From: Ignavibacteriales bacterium
GTDB taxonomy: Bacteria > Bacteroidota > Ignavibacteria > Ignavibacteriales > Melioribacteraceae
Assembly: GCA_007280825.1 (NCBI GenBank)
Contig: QYQI01000030.1
Span: 1 to 14,404 of the forward strand
Length of the DNA stretch: 14,404 bases
Reading direction: 5' to 3'
The notes under the pieces are model-generated. The model was not told where the DNA came from and made no database searches. It saw only the letters and a list, made by a program, of their open reading frames with translations. Shown here piece by piece: positions 6,424 to 13,608 of this stretch. The first letter of the stretch is position 1, and every line of letters starts with the position of its first letter. The position numbers and the translations under genes are program-made.

Positions 6424-7377
6424 TCAAAATTTTAATTTGTCCATCAGCATTTTAATCGGTTTAGAATCCTGCATGATATAAAAATGAAGTGCCGGAACAT
6501 TTTTATTTAATAATTCCTCTACTTGCTTTACTGTCCAGTTAACTCCGACTTCAAGTGTATGTTCTGGTTTTGATTTTTCAATTTCTTCCGCTAACTCTTG
6601 AGGAATATCTATATAAAAATTCTTGGGAAGAGTTTTAACGTGCGATTTACTCGTAATAATCTTCAAACCCGGGATTATAGGAACTGTTATATTTTCCTTA
6701 TGGCATATATCAACATACTCAAAATAACTTTTGTTGCTGTAAAACATTTGCGTTACAATATATGAAGCACCAGCATCAACTTTTGCTTTTGTATATCGAA
6801 TATCTGTTTTCAGGTTTGGCGATTCAAAATGTTTTTCCGGATATCCGCTTGTACCGATACAAAAATTCATCGGCTGTGCATCAAGCAAACCTTCTTCCAA
6901 ATATCTTCCCTTATTGATTGAATTGATTTGACTAATTAGATCAACCGCGTATTCGTTTATGCTTCGCCCGAATTTTACCGGTTTTTTATAATCACTATCA
7001 TCTCCGCGGATTGCAAGAACATTATCAATCCCCAAATAGTGAAGTTCAATTAAAAAGTCTTCGGTTTCCTCACGTGTAAATCCGGTACATAAAACATGGG
7101 GTACTGCGTCTATATTATATTTATTTTGAATGAGAGCGCAAATCCCTAAAGTTCCGGGACGTTTACGTTTTATCTTCATCTGCATATTGCCCGAAACAGT
7201 CTCTTCATAAATTACTTCTGCCGCATGGCTGGTTATATCAATAAAACGCGGATTATATTTTGTGATATCTTCCAATACGGTAAGAAGCTGCTTTATGTTG
7301 CCGCCCCGTTTTGGCGGGATAATTTCAAAACTGATTAAAGTATTTTTCGCTTTATTAAGATGTTCTATTACTTTCAT
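6424..7377 (-). CDS. metF: methylenetetrahydrofolate reductase [NAD(P)H]
   Basis: Flavoenzyme reducing 5,10-methylene-THF to 5-methyl-THF, the methyl donor for methionine synthesis; a TIM barrel in the cytosol. Visible: SFEIIPPKRG (16-25) with the conserved catalytic Glu18, DITSHAAE (47-54), NVLAIRGDDSD (119-129), IGTSGYPEKH (174-183), the KVDAGASYIVTQMFY stretch (199-213) with the folate-binding Gln210, and PIIPGLKII (233-241). At 317 residues it is slightly longer than E. coli MetF (296) and lacks the eukaryotic regulatory domain. ATG at 7377 is preceded by GGAAAG (7385-7380), a fair ribosome site. It heads the six-gene minus run; the 65-bp gap from the acylase gene could hold its promoter, though I see only poor matches there. 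Confidence 0.96.
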   Translation of the reverse strand: MKVIEHLNKAKNTLISFEIIPPKRGGNIKQLLTVLEDITKYNPRFIDITSHAAEVIYEETVSGNMQMKIKRKRPGTLGICALIQNKYNIDAVPHVLCTGFTREETEDFLIELHYLGIDNVLAIRGDDSDYKKPVKFGRSINEYAVDLISQINSINKGRYLEEGLLDAQPMNFCIGTSGYPEKHFESPNLKTDIRYTKAKVDAGASYIVTQMFYSNKSYFEYVDICHKENITVPIIPGLKIITSKSHVKTLPKNFYIDIPQELAEEIEKSKPEHTLEVGVNWTVKQVEELLNKNVPALHFYIMQDSKPIKMLMDKLKF

Positions 7378-7442
7378 AGCTTTCCGTTTTGTCTCGGCGC
7401 AATTTAATATTTTCTAAACTTATTAGTATTACAATTATTTTA

Positions 7443-9905
7443 TTACGGAATTAACTTTAAAACATTTATTGTGCTCTTCTTAAACTCATCCTCTCTTAAC
7501 GATACCGTTATATACTTCCCTTTTAACCACATATCGCTCATGTCTTTGTAATGATCGCTCATAAAATGTCCTGATTCACCCGTTGGAAGGATAAATTCTA
7601 AATGATCCGGATCAGCAAAATCAAAAATGTAACGCATTGAAGGACCAAGAATATTTTCATATTGTTCGGAACGGTGCAGTTTTGTTAGGTCGCGTGAATT
7701 TTCAAATAATTCTGGGAATGAATATTCCGTATTAAATATCGTAGTTCCATCTCCGCCGATGTTGAACGGTCCGATGTTTATTATTTTGTCCAACAGTCCC
7801 GATTTATCATGAAACATATGTTTGAATGTAACTTTATGAATATCGCCCCATTGCCAATTTGCAATATCGGTTCCGTAATTTTTTTCTAGATCGGTAAGTG
7901 CATCAACTAAACTTTTTCTGATTATATCATCCCGTGTTTCTCGTTGCGGTGTACGGACATCATCAAAAAATGATGATTTATTTTCTTCCAATAGTTTGGA
8001 AATAATCCTATAAGGGACATTAGCAACAAAAATATATTCCTTTAGCAGATCAACTCCCATTTCATCTTCAAAAATATTTTTTATCAGGTATTGAAAGAAC
8101 CGCGAGTAGATTGTTGGAACTTGACTGCCCGAGTTCATTTCATAATTCCAATTATTAAAAAGTTCTAAAGCAAGTTTGAGATTTTTATCCTTAACCTTAA
8201 CGCTGTCAAATGCCGCGGTTATATATCGTGTTAGTTTTTTTGCATAAGGCGATGTAAAATCAAGCTGATATTTTTTATAATCTTCTTTAGAATGAGTCGG
8301 TTTGGAATTAAGAAGTTCCGTAATTTTTTCTATACGGGATGACGGTTCCCAAATATTTGAAATGTGATATTTAAAGTTCAGCAGGGTTTTATTATTTGCC
8401 GATGCAATAAAATTTTGCGGTGGATTAAATAGTTTCGGCATTTCTTCATAAGGAACAAATCCTTTCCAATCGTTTACATCTGTCGTACCATCGTTAATAA
8501 ATGTCGGACTGTTTGTATTTCTAATTGGTAAACGTGCGGCACAGATATAGCCGATATTTCCTTTATCATCTCCGTAAACAAAATTTTGACCAGGCACGGT
8601 GAAATATCTAACAGCATTCTTAAAATCATCCCAGTTCTTGGCTTTGTTAATTGAGATCGCGGCAAATAATTCATCGCTTGGTTCTAATCCGGTCCATCTC
8701 ATACTAAGCTGTGCAGTTTTAATTCCGGTGTTTGGATACATCTGTTGAAATGGATGAATGTCTGTAATGATAGGTCCGCGGTGTGTACGCTTAATTTCAT
8801 AAACTACATTCGCAATATCTTTAACATGAATCGTATCTTTTCCAATTGATAGCTGATGCCACGATTTGTTGAAAAAATAATTCTTCCCGGAGGAATCAAT
8901 TTTCTCTACATAAAAATCTGTATCATCTGCCATAACATTTGTTAAAGCCCAAGAGATATTTTTATTCTTTCCAATTACAATTGCAGGTAAACCGGGTATT
9001 GTAAATCCTTCAGCGTTCCAATCGTGGCTTCTAATTATTGCAAAATACCAACGCCCCGGTGCTGTGTAAGCAAGATGCGGATCGTTTGCAATTATCGGTT
9101 TCCCGGAAGATGACATTTTACCGTTAACGATCCAATTGTTTGAGCCGATATGTGTTCCGACAAATCCTGTAAAATTTCTAAACTGTTGATCTACTTTTAT
9201 TAAATCAGAAGATATTGCTGCAACTCCTTCTAGACCCGATGGAATAATTGTCGGGGAGTTTTCCGGGAAGTCCGGCAATAATTCTTTTGCTTTCTCTGTT
9301 CCAAACTTCTGAACTAATTGAGAAAATGTTATATCCGACCACCAGCTAAAGTTCAGTTCCCAGCCCATTAGTTTTGCAATTACTAAACTATGTTCCGGTT
9401 TCCACGGATAAGGATCATAACCTAATAAATCAAACTCGACTGGATAATTTCCCTTGGCAGTTTTTATAAATGCATTTACTCCCTTTGAATAAGCCACTAA
9501 GATTTTTTTTGAAAGTGGATTTAGTTTTTCATAATTCGCTTTTACATTTTTATAGATACCAACTGTTCTAAACATTTGATCTATCGGAATAGTCTTCGCA
9601 CCAAAAACTTCGCTTAGCCGTCCTTCACCGGCTCTCCGTGCAACATCCATTTGAAATAATCTTTCCTGTGCATGAACAAACCCGAGTGCGAATGCGGCAT
9701 CTTCATCGCTTTCTGCTTTTATTAACGGGATAGCAAAATTATCTCTGAGAACTTCAACTTGATTGTTCAAACCGGTTATATTTATTTCACCATTGTATTG
9801 CGGTAAAGATTTCCTAAGCATAAGGTATGCTATGATAGAAAAAACAATTATAAGTACTAAAAGAGTTGCGGAAACACCGATTAATATTTTTTTCCATTTA
9901 TTCAT
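7443..9905 (-). CDS. penicillin acylase family protein (Ntn hydrolase), membrane-anchored
   Basis: An 820-residue amidase of the penicillin-acylase (Pfam Penicil_amidase) family, which includes penicillin G acylases, cephalosporin acylases and acyl-homoserine-lactone acylases. These precursors self-cleave so that a serine becomes the N-terminal nucleophile of the beta subunit. Seen: an N-terminal membrane segment (about 7-29) that should place the enzyme on the outer face of the cytoplasmic membrane; GFVHAQERLFQMDVARRAGEGRLSE (75-99); the cleavage site GSNNWIV with nucleophile Ser255; GKPIIANDPHL (268-278); FIASANNKTL further on, with the conserved oxyanion-hole Asn. Length is typical. ATG at 9905 follows AGGA (9918-9915). 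Substrate is not predictable: beta-lactams, N-acyl-homoserine lactones or other amides. It is transcribed away from rmuC. Confidence 0.93.
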   Translation of the reverse strand: MNKWKKILIGVSATLLVLIIVFSIIAYLMLRKSLPQYNGEINITGLNNQVEVLRDNFAIPLIKAESDEDAAFALGFVHAQERLFQMDVARRAGEGRLSEVFGAKTIPIDQMFRTVGIYKNVKANYEKLNPLSKKILVAYSKGVNAFIKTAKGNYPVEFDLLGYDPYPWKPEHSLVIAKLMGWELNFSWWSDITFSQLVQKFGTEKAKELLPDFPENSPTIIPSGLEGVAAISSDLIKVDQQFRNFTGFVGTHIGSNNWIVNGKMSSSGKPIIANDPHLAYTAPGRWYFAIIRSHDWNAEGFTIPGLPAIVIGKNKNISWALTNVMADDTDFYVEKIDSSGKNYFFNKSWHQLSIGKDTIHVKDIANVVYEIKRTHRGPIITDIHPFQQMYPNTGIKTAQLSMRWTGLEPSDELFAAISINKAKNWDDFKNAVRYFTVPGQNFVYGDDKGNIGYICAARLPIRNTNSPTFINDGTTDVNDWKGFVPYEEMPKLFNPPQNFIASANNKTLLNFKYHISNIWEPSSRIEKITELLNSKPTHSKEDYKKYQLDFTSPYAKKLTRYITAAFDSVKVKDKNLKLALELFNNWNYEMNSGSQVPTIYSRFFQYLIKNIFEDEMGVDLLKEYIFVANVPYRIISKLLEENKSSFFDDVRTPQRETRDDIIRKSLVDALTDLEKNYGTDIANWQWGDIHKVTFKHMFHDKSGLLDKIINIGPFNIGGDGTTIFNTEYSFPELFENSRDLTKLHRSEQYENILGPSMRYIFDFADPDHLEFILPTGESGHFMSDHYKDMSDMWLKGKYITVSLREDEFKKSTINVLKLIP

Positions 9906-9934
9906 TTTGGTTTATCCTAGAAAGACACCCTAAA

Positions 9935-9956
9935 ATTATGAAATAATTGATTTGCT
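9935..9956 (-). promoter_or_regulatory. candidate promoter -10 for the penicillin acylase gene
   Basis: On the minus strand, CATAAT at 9940-9935 is one base from the TATAAT consensus, ~30 nt before the ATG at 9905. The sequence 16 nt upstream has no good -35 (the best is outside this span and poor). Offered as a weak candidate in the 114-bp divergent region. Confidence 0.25.
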
Positions 9957-9980
9957 GAATAACAAAATATTTGATAAATA
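9952..9980 (+). promoter_or_regulatory. candidate promoter for rmuC
   Basis: TTGCTG (9952-9957), 17-nt spacer, TAAATA (9975-9980), about 40 nt upstream of the rmuC ATG. Spacing is ideal and each box is a partial consensus match. It lies in the divergent region shared with the acylase gene. Confidence 0.4.
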
Positions 9981-10019
9981 AGAACCACAATTCTAACACT
10001 CCTAACTCGATGGTGTAAT

Positions 10020-11243
10020 ATGAATGAAATTTTGATAACTCTTTCGGTATTAATCTTAATAGCTTTAATTATTTTGTTCTTTTTTATTAATAAGAAATTG
10101 TCAGCTGGTGATAATTCTGCTTTGATTAATGAATTTGAAAAGCTAGATCGTTCATTCCGGGATGAGATTTCACGTAACCGAAAAGAAACATCCGATAATG
10201 CTAAATCCGATCGCTTAGAATTAAGCAATGCTATTAAATTATTCGGCGAACAACTAAACAACCAATTGACACAATTGATCCAAACAAATGAAATTAAGTT
10301 TGATAAACTTCAAGAAAAAGTTGGAACACAGCTTAAAGAGATTCAAGACAAGAACGAAAAAAAATTAGAAGAAATGCGGCAGACTGTTGATGAAAAACTT
10401 CACGAAACATTAGAGAAGCGACTTGGCGAATCTTTTAAACTTGTTAGTGACCGGCTTGAACAAGTTTATAAAGGTCTTGGAGATATGCAAGAATTAGCAC
10501 GAGGTGTTGGCGATCTAAAAAATGTATTGACTAATGTAAAGACCCGTGGCAGCTGGGGCGAGATTCAACTTGAAAATCTTATTGACCAAATATTAACACA
10601 AGAACAATATGAAAAAAATGTTTCCACAAAAAAAGGGAGTAACGATAAAGTTGAAATCGCGATTAAACTTCCCGGACGAGATTTATCAAAAAGTGAAATA
10701 GTTTGGCTGCCGATTGATGCTAAATTCCCAATCGAAGATTATCAGCGGTTACTTGATGCGCAAGATTTGGCAAATATCGTTGCAATTAATGAAGCGAATA
10801 AAGCAATTGAAACTCGCATCAAAGGTGAAGCAAAAAAAATTACCGAAAAATATCTCGATCCGCCGCACACAACAGATTTTGCAATAATGTTTCTGCCGGT
10901 TGAAGGATTATATGCCGAGGTTTTAAGAAGACCTGGCTTAGCAGAATTTTTACAGCGGGAATACCGTGTTGTTGTTTCCGGACCTACAACTTTAGCTGCA
11001 TTATTAAATAGTTTACAAATGGGATTCAGAACCTTGGCAATCGAAAAAAGATCAAGTGAAGTTTGGAAGATTTTAAGCAGCGTAAAAAATGAATTTGGAA
11101 AATTCGGCGACCTGTTAGACAAAACACAAAAGAAATTACAAGAAGCAAGCAACACGATTGATGACGCATCAAAAGCTACCAGAAAAATTGAGAAGCAATT
11201 GAATAAAGTTGAGGAATTGCCAGAATCCGATGAACTAAATTAA
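10020..11243 (+). CDS. rmuC: DNA recombination protein RmuC
   Basis: RmuC is a membrane-tethered, nuclease-like protein that limits inversions at short inverted repeats; its enzymology is poorly known. Order: a membrane helix (about 3-23), a long charged coiled coil (about 35-160), then the conserved RmuC domain (about 165-370) with TRGSWGEIQLENLIDQIL (175-192), WLPIDAKFPIEDYQRL (229-244), PPHTTDFAIMFLPVEGLYAEV and RVVVSGPTTLAALLNSLQMGF, and a final helical tail. The 407-residue length is normal. ATG at 10020 has a weak GGTG upstream; the membrane helix right after it supports this start. The coding stretch 11067-11105 (KILSSVKNEFGKF) is repeated at 12007-12045, outside this gene. Confidence 0.96.
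   Translation: MNEILITLSVLILIALIILFFFINKKLSAGDNSALINEFEKLDRSFRDEISRNRKETSDNAKSDRLELSNAIKLFGEQLNNQLTQLIQTNEIKFDKLQEKVGTQLKEIQDKNEKKLEEMRQTVDEKLHETLEKRLGESFKLVSDRLEQVYKGLGDMQELARGVGDLKNVLTNVKTRGSWGEIQLENLIDQILTQEQYEKNVSTKKGSNDKVEIAIKLPGRDLSKSEIVWLPIDAKFPIEDYQRLLDAQDLANIVAINEANKAIETRIKGEAKKITEKYLDPPHTTDFAIMFLPVEGLYAEVLRRPGLAEFLQREYRVVVSGPTTLAALLNSLQMGFRTLAIEKRSSEVWKILSSVKNEFGKFGDLLDKTQKKLQEASNTIDDASKATRKIEKQLNKVEELPESDELN
11067..11105 (+). repeat. rmuC segment repeated at 12007-12045 (copy 1)
   Basis: The 39 nt encoding KILSSVKNEFGKF inside rmuC recur 940 bp downstream with 36/39 identity. The three differences all fall on third codon positions (AAG/AAA, ATT/ATA, AAA/AAG) and leave the peptide unchanged. 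The flanks of the two copies are unrelated beyond this stretch. Confidence 0.9.
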
Positions 11244-11322
11244 TTTCCTAACGGGAAATTCTTGTCAGTGGCTTGTTTTTCATAACGGATAAAATCCTTA
11301 TCATTGTTAGCAACCGTCTCAA

Positions 11323-11351
11323 TTGACTAAACAAGATTATCTCTGTAAGTT
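11323..11351 (+). promoter_or_regulatory. candidate promoter for the 5-TM membrane protein
   Basis: TTGACT (11323-11328), 17-nt spacer, TAAGTT (11346-11351), about 66 nt upstream of the ATG at 11418. The 174-bp gap after rmuC makes an independent promoter plausible. The -35 is good and the -10 mediocre. Confidence 0.4.
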
Positions 11352-11417
11352 AAATCCAAAAGAAACACAAAATAAATAATCACCACTTTTCAACTTCAAT
11401 AAGAAAAGAAGGCAATA

Positions 11418-12008
11418 ATGAATTGGTTTTATGACCTTTTGAAATATATACATGTAATGAGTTTTGTATTTATGTCGGTACCTTTATTCAATTTAATTGT
11501 AGTGAACGAACGTGCTTTGCTTGGATCATCGTTTCATTATTATGCAGACCGCTACATGGAAAATATTATTAAACATGGCGCATCCAGATGTTTTGTATTT
11601 CAATTAACAGTTCTCCTGAGCGGTATTTCGTTATTAATCGTAGGTCCTCTTGGGATTGACGCTGTATGGACTAATTGGATTCTTCTTTTAAAAACAATCC
11701 TATTGATTACGCTTTCGGGAATGCTTTCGTACATACACTTAAAAGTACAACCAAAAATTGAAAGTCTTCTAGCCGGCTTAACTCCAGATTCCGCAATTCC
11801 CGAAAATCTTATTGCATCACTAAAACCATATCGAGTGCTGCGGAAAAAAATGGCTACGTTTTGCCTCTTTATCGTTATGACCATTATTATTTTGGGTTTA
11901 CAAGTTTATAGTACGTTTAGTCCCATTCTTACAATTGTACTTATCTCAGCAGCAGGTTTATTTTCTTATAGAGTAAATAAAACCCTAATCCAATTTGGAT
12001 GGATGTAA
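11418..12008 (+). CDS. small integral membrane protein, possibly CopD/DUF2269-like
   Basis: A 196-residue protein with about five predicted membrane helices (roughly 9-29, 57-77, 86-106, 145-163, 168-186). The opening LLKYIHVMSFVFMSVPLF, with a His early in the first helix, and the later LLKTILLITLSGMLSYIH resemble DUF2269 and copper-resistance-D-like membrane proteins; this is a resemblance of pattern only, and I do not recognise a specific function. The ATG follows a good ribosome site (GAAGG, about 5 nt upstream). It stands alone between rmuC and the LiaF-like genes. Immediately after its stop lies a copied piece of rmuC coding sequence. Confidence 0.8.
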   Translation: MNWFYDLLKYIHVMSFVFMSVPLFNLIVVNERALLGSSFHYYADRYMENIIKHGASRCFVFQLTVLLSGISLLIVGPLGIDAVWTNWILLLKTILLITLSGMLSYIHLKVQPKIESLLAGLTPDSAIPENLIASLKPYRVLRKKMATFCLFIVMTIIILGLQVYSTFSPILTIVLISAAGLFSYRVNKTLIQFGWM

Positions 12009-12045
12009 AATATTAAGCAGCGTAAAGAATGAATTTGGAAAATTC
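12007..12045 (+). repeat. stray copy of an rmuC coding segment (copy 2)
   Basis: Second copy of the 39-nt segment at 11067-11105, overlapping the last two bases of the TAA that ends the membrane-protein gene. Read in the rmuC frame it still encodes KILSSVKNEFGKF, and that frame stays open to TAA at 12142-12144, but the following residues do not resemble RmuC. No ATG or ribosome site supports expression, so it is best seen as a remnant of an rmuC 3' region. Confidence 0.85.
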
Positions 12046-12161
12046 TATCATACTAAAAAGTTATACTCGCCGATAAATTTCCGCCGTTCGCCGATTTCCT
12101 ATCTAAAAAATCGTAACTACCGTTTATCTTTGCCGTCAGAATAAGTAGAAATAAAAAATTA
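12046..12161. other. short intergenic region before the LiaF-like genes
   Basis: This contains two partly similar CGCCGAT...TTTCC stretches (12068-12081 and 12089-12099) and TATCTTTG at 12125-12132, which fits the Bacteroidota -7 box TAnnTTTG but has no TTG at the right distance. The promoter of the LiaF-like/kinase unit probably lies here, though I cannot place it confidently. Confidence 0.35.
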
Positions 12162-12163
12162 TT

Positions 12164-12168
12164 GGAGG
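12164..12168 (+). promoter_or_regulatory. ribosome binding site that fixes the start of the first LiaF-like gene
   Basis: GGAGG lies 5 nt before ATG 12174. An in-frame TTG at 12162 overlaps this site and would add four residues, but it is ruled out because the ribosome site itself would then be coding sequence. Confidence 0.85.
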
Positions 12169-12173
12169 ATAAA

Positions 12174-12854
12174 ATGGAAACACCAAAACTTCACGGACGT
12201 GTAATAATCGGAATTCTGCTGATTATACTTGGCGCATTATTCGTCTTGCGTAATTATGATATACTGGATTTCCCTTACGAATATTTTACATGGGAATATT
12301 TTTTCATTCTGATCGGATTGCTTTTCTTCTTTCTTTCCAGAAATAAAACAGCAGGTGTAGTATTAATGGCAATCGGTTTATTTAATCTTGTTCCTGAACT
12401 CTGGCCGTTACTTTTAGTTTTGATCGGTCTTTATATAATCTTCGGCCGAAGAGGACATTGTAGACGCTCGGAAGAACCTGTTGAGAAAGGACAACCCCAA
12501 AACAGTAATGATTATTTTGAGAGCATTAGCATCTTCGGCGGAAGTTCAAAAATTGTTAACTCAGATAATTTCAAAGGCGGAAATATTGTTTCAATCTTTG
12601 GCGGTTCCGAAATCAATCTGACCAATTCTAAACTTGCAGAAGGTGAAAACAATATTGAAATAACTGCAGTGTTCGGAGGAACCACGTTAATTGTTCCATC
12701 CGATTGGAATGTTGAACTTGATGTACTTCCAATCTTTGGTGGATTCGGAGATAAAAGAATGAAAGACCCCAACAAAAAAATTCAAGAAGGAAGAAAATTG
12801 TTGATAAAAGGAATCGTTCTTTTTGGCGGCGGCGAAATCAAAACAATTTTTTAA
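12174..12854 (+). CDS. LiaF-like membrane protein with IFGG repeats (first copy)
   Basis: A 226-residue protein like LiaF/VraT-type sensors of envelope stress. The N-terminal half has four short membrane helices (about 8-26, 41-56, 58-73, 76-91; DUF5668-like). A polar linker (92-115) follows, then a C-terminal beta-rich domain (about 116-226; cell-wall-active-antibiotics-response type) with a motif repeated five times: IFGG at 120, 141 and 187, VFGG at 166 and LFGG at 216. Such spacing suggests stacked beta-strand coils. In Firmicutes LiaF holds its kinase partner off until wall stress occurs; the same role here is inferred from the kinase gene downstream. The next gene's AAGGAG overlaps this gene's stop codon, so the pair is one operon. 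Confidence 0.88.
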   Translation: METPKLHGRVIIGILLIILGALFVLRNYDILDFPYEYFTWEYFFILIGLLFFFLSRNKTAGVVLMAIGLFNLVPELWPLLLVLIGLYIIFGRRGHCRRSEEPVEKGQPQNSNDYFESISIFGGSSKIVNSDNFKGGNIVSIFGGSEINLTNSKLAEGENNIEITAVFGGTTLIVPSDWNVELDVLPIFGGFGDKRMKDPNKKIQEGRKLLIKGIVLFGGGEIKTIF

Positions 12855-12858
12855 GGAG
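12853..12858 (+). promoter_or_regulatory. ribosome binding site of the second LiaF-like gene
   Basis: AAGGAG overlaps the TAA stop of the first copy and lies 6 nt before ATG 12865. It decides the start: the in-frame codons back to 12823 would lie inside the first gene and would not have such a site. Confidence 0.88.
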
Positions 12859-12864
12859 TTTACA

Positions 12865-13590
12865 ATGCAAACATCAAATAGAAGAATCTGGCTTGGTATA
12901 ATTTTAATAGCTTTGGGAAGTTTATTCTTCCTAGATAATTTGAATTTTTTCTGGTTCGATATGCGTCATGCAATTTTCTCATGGCATACTATCTTTCTTA
13001 TTATCGGTATAGTAATTCTAATTAATCACAAAAACAGTTTAGCGGGATACATCTTTTTAATAATCGGTTTGTTCGGAACTGCACGGCATTATATTCCATT
13101 CTTTTTCGATTTTGATTTCGGCGACCTATGGCCGCTTATACTATTAGTTATTGGTCTCTGGCTGATATTAAAAAGAAGAGTACCGTTACGTGTGCACAGC
13201 ACTCGATTCAATGTTGGATCAACACAAACTCAGGGAGCCGCGTACTCAAATGATATATTAGATGAAGTTTGTGTATTTAATTCATGCAAAAAAGTAATTC
13301 ATTCAGAAAATTTTATGGGCGGTAGAATTACAACTATTTTCGGCGAGACTAAATTAGATCTTACAAATGTAAAAATGGCATCCGGAGAAAATACTTTAGA
13401 AATAACAACAATATTTGGGGGATGCAATTTGCGCGTTCCTCAAAGTTGGAAAGTATTGCCGAATGTTACATCTATCTTTGGTGGATTTGATGATAAACGC
13501 TTTGCACCTTTTGATTCAACACAAAGCTCTGAAGGAATTTTAGTTATCAAGGGTGTTACAATATTTGGCGGCGGCGAACTTCTTTATTAA
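12865..13590 (+). CDS. LiaF-like membrane protein with IFGG repeats (second copy)
   Basis: A 241-residue paralogue of the preceding protein with the same plan: four membrane helices (about 8-24, 38-53, 58-72, 87-103), a linker and a C-terminal beta domain from about 130. IFGG occurs at 183, 204 and 233 and IFGE at 158; the first expected motif is replaced by CVFNSC (136-141), which carries two cysteines. Blocks shared with the first copy include VIHSENFMGG versus IVNSDNFKGG and IFGGFDDKR versus IFGGFGDKR. It arose by tandem duplication and may pair with the first copy or set specificity. The histidine kinase gene begins 18 nt after its stop, implying one transcript and a common signalling function. 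Confidence 0.88.
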   Translation: MQTSNRRIWLGIILIALGSLFFLDNLNFFWFDMRHAIFSWHTIFLIIGIVILINHKNSLAGYIFLIIGLFGTARHYIPFFFDFDFGDLWPLILLVIGLWLILKRRVPLRVHSTRFNVGSTQTQGAAYSNDILDEVCVFNSCKKVIHSENFMGGRITTIFGETKLDLTNVKMASGENTLEITTIFGGCNLRVPQSWKVLPNVTSIFGGFDDKRFAPFDSTQSSEGILVIKGVTIFGGGELLY

Positions 13591-13608
13591 TTAATTGATG
13601 AGCATAGA

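Noticed and set aside
9917..10261. 114-codon minus-strand reading frame over the divergent region and rmuC start
   Set aside because: It is antisense to the rmuC membrane helix and coiled coil and would cover the promoter region; the protein resembles nothing I know.
11242..11260. AATTTCC/GGAAATT hairpin right after the rmuC stop as a terminator
   Set aside because: A 7-bp AT-rich stem with no T-run after it; too weak to call an intrinsic terminator, though it may slow decay of the mRNA end.
11995..12144. 49-codon frame from TTG through the rmuC-like copy
   Set aside because: It overlaps the membrane-protein gene end, lacks a ribosome site and has a tail unlike any family; better explained as an rmuC remnant plus chance.
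12162..12173. Upstream TTG start for the first LiaF-like gene
   Set aside because: The TTG overlaps the GGAGG ribosome site that serves ATG 12174.
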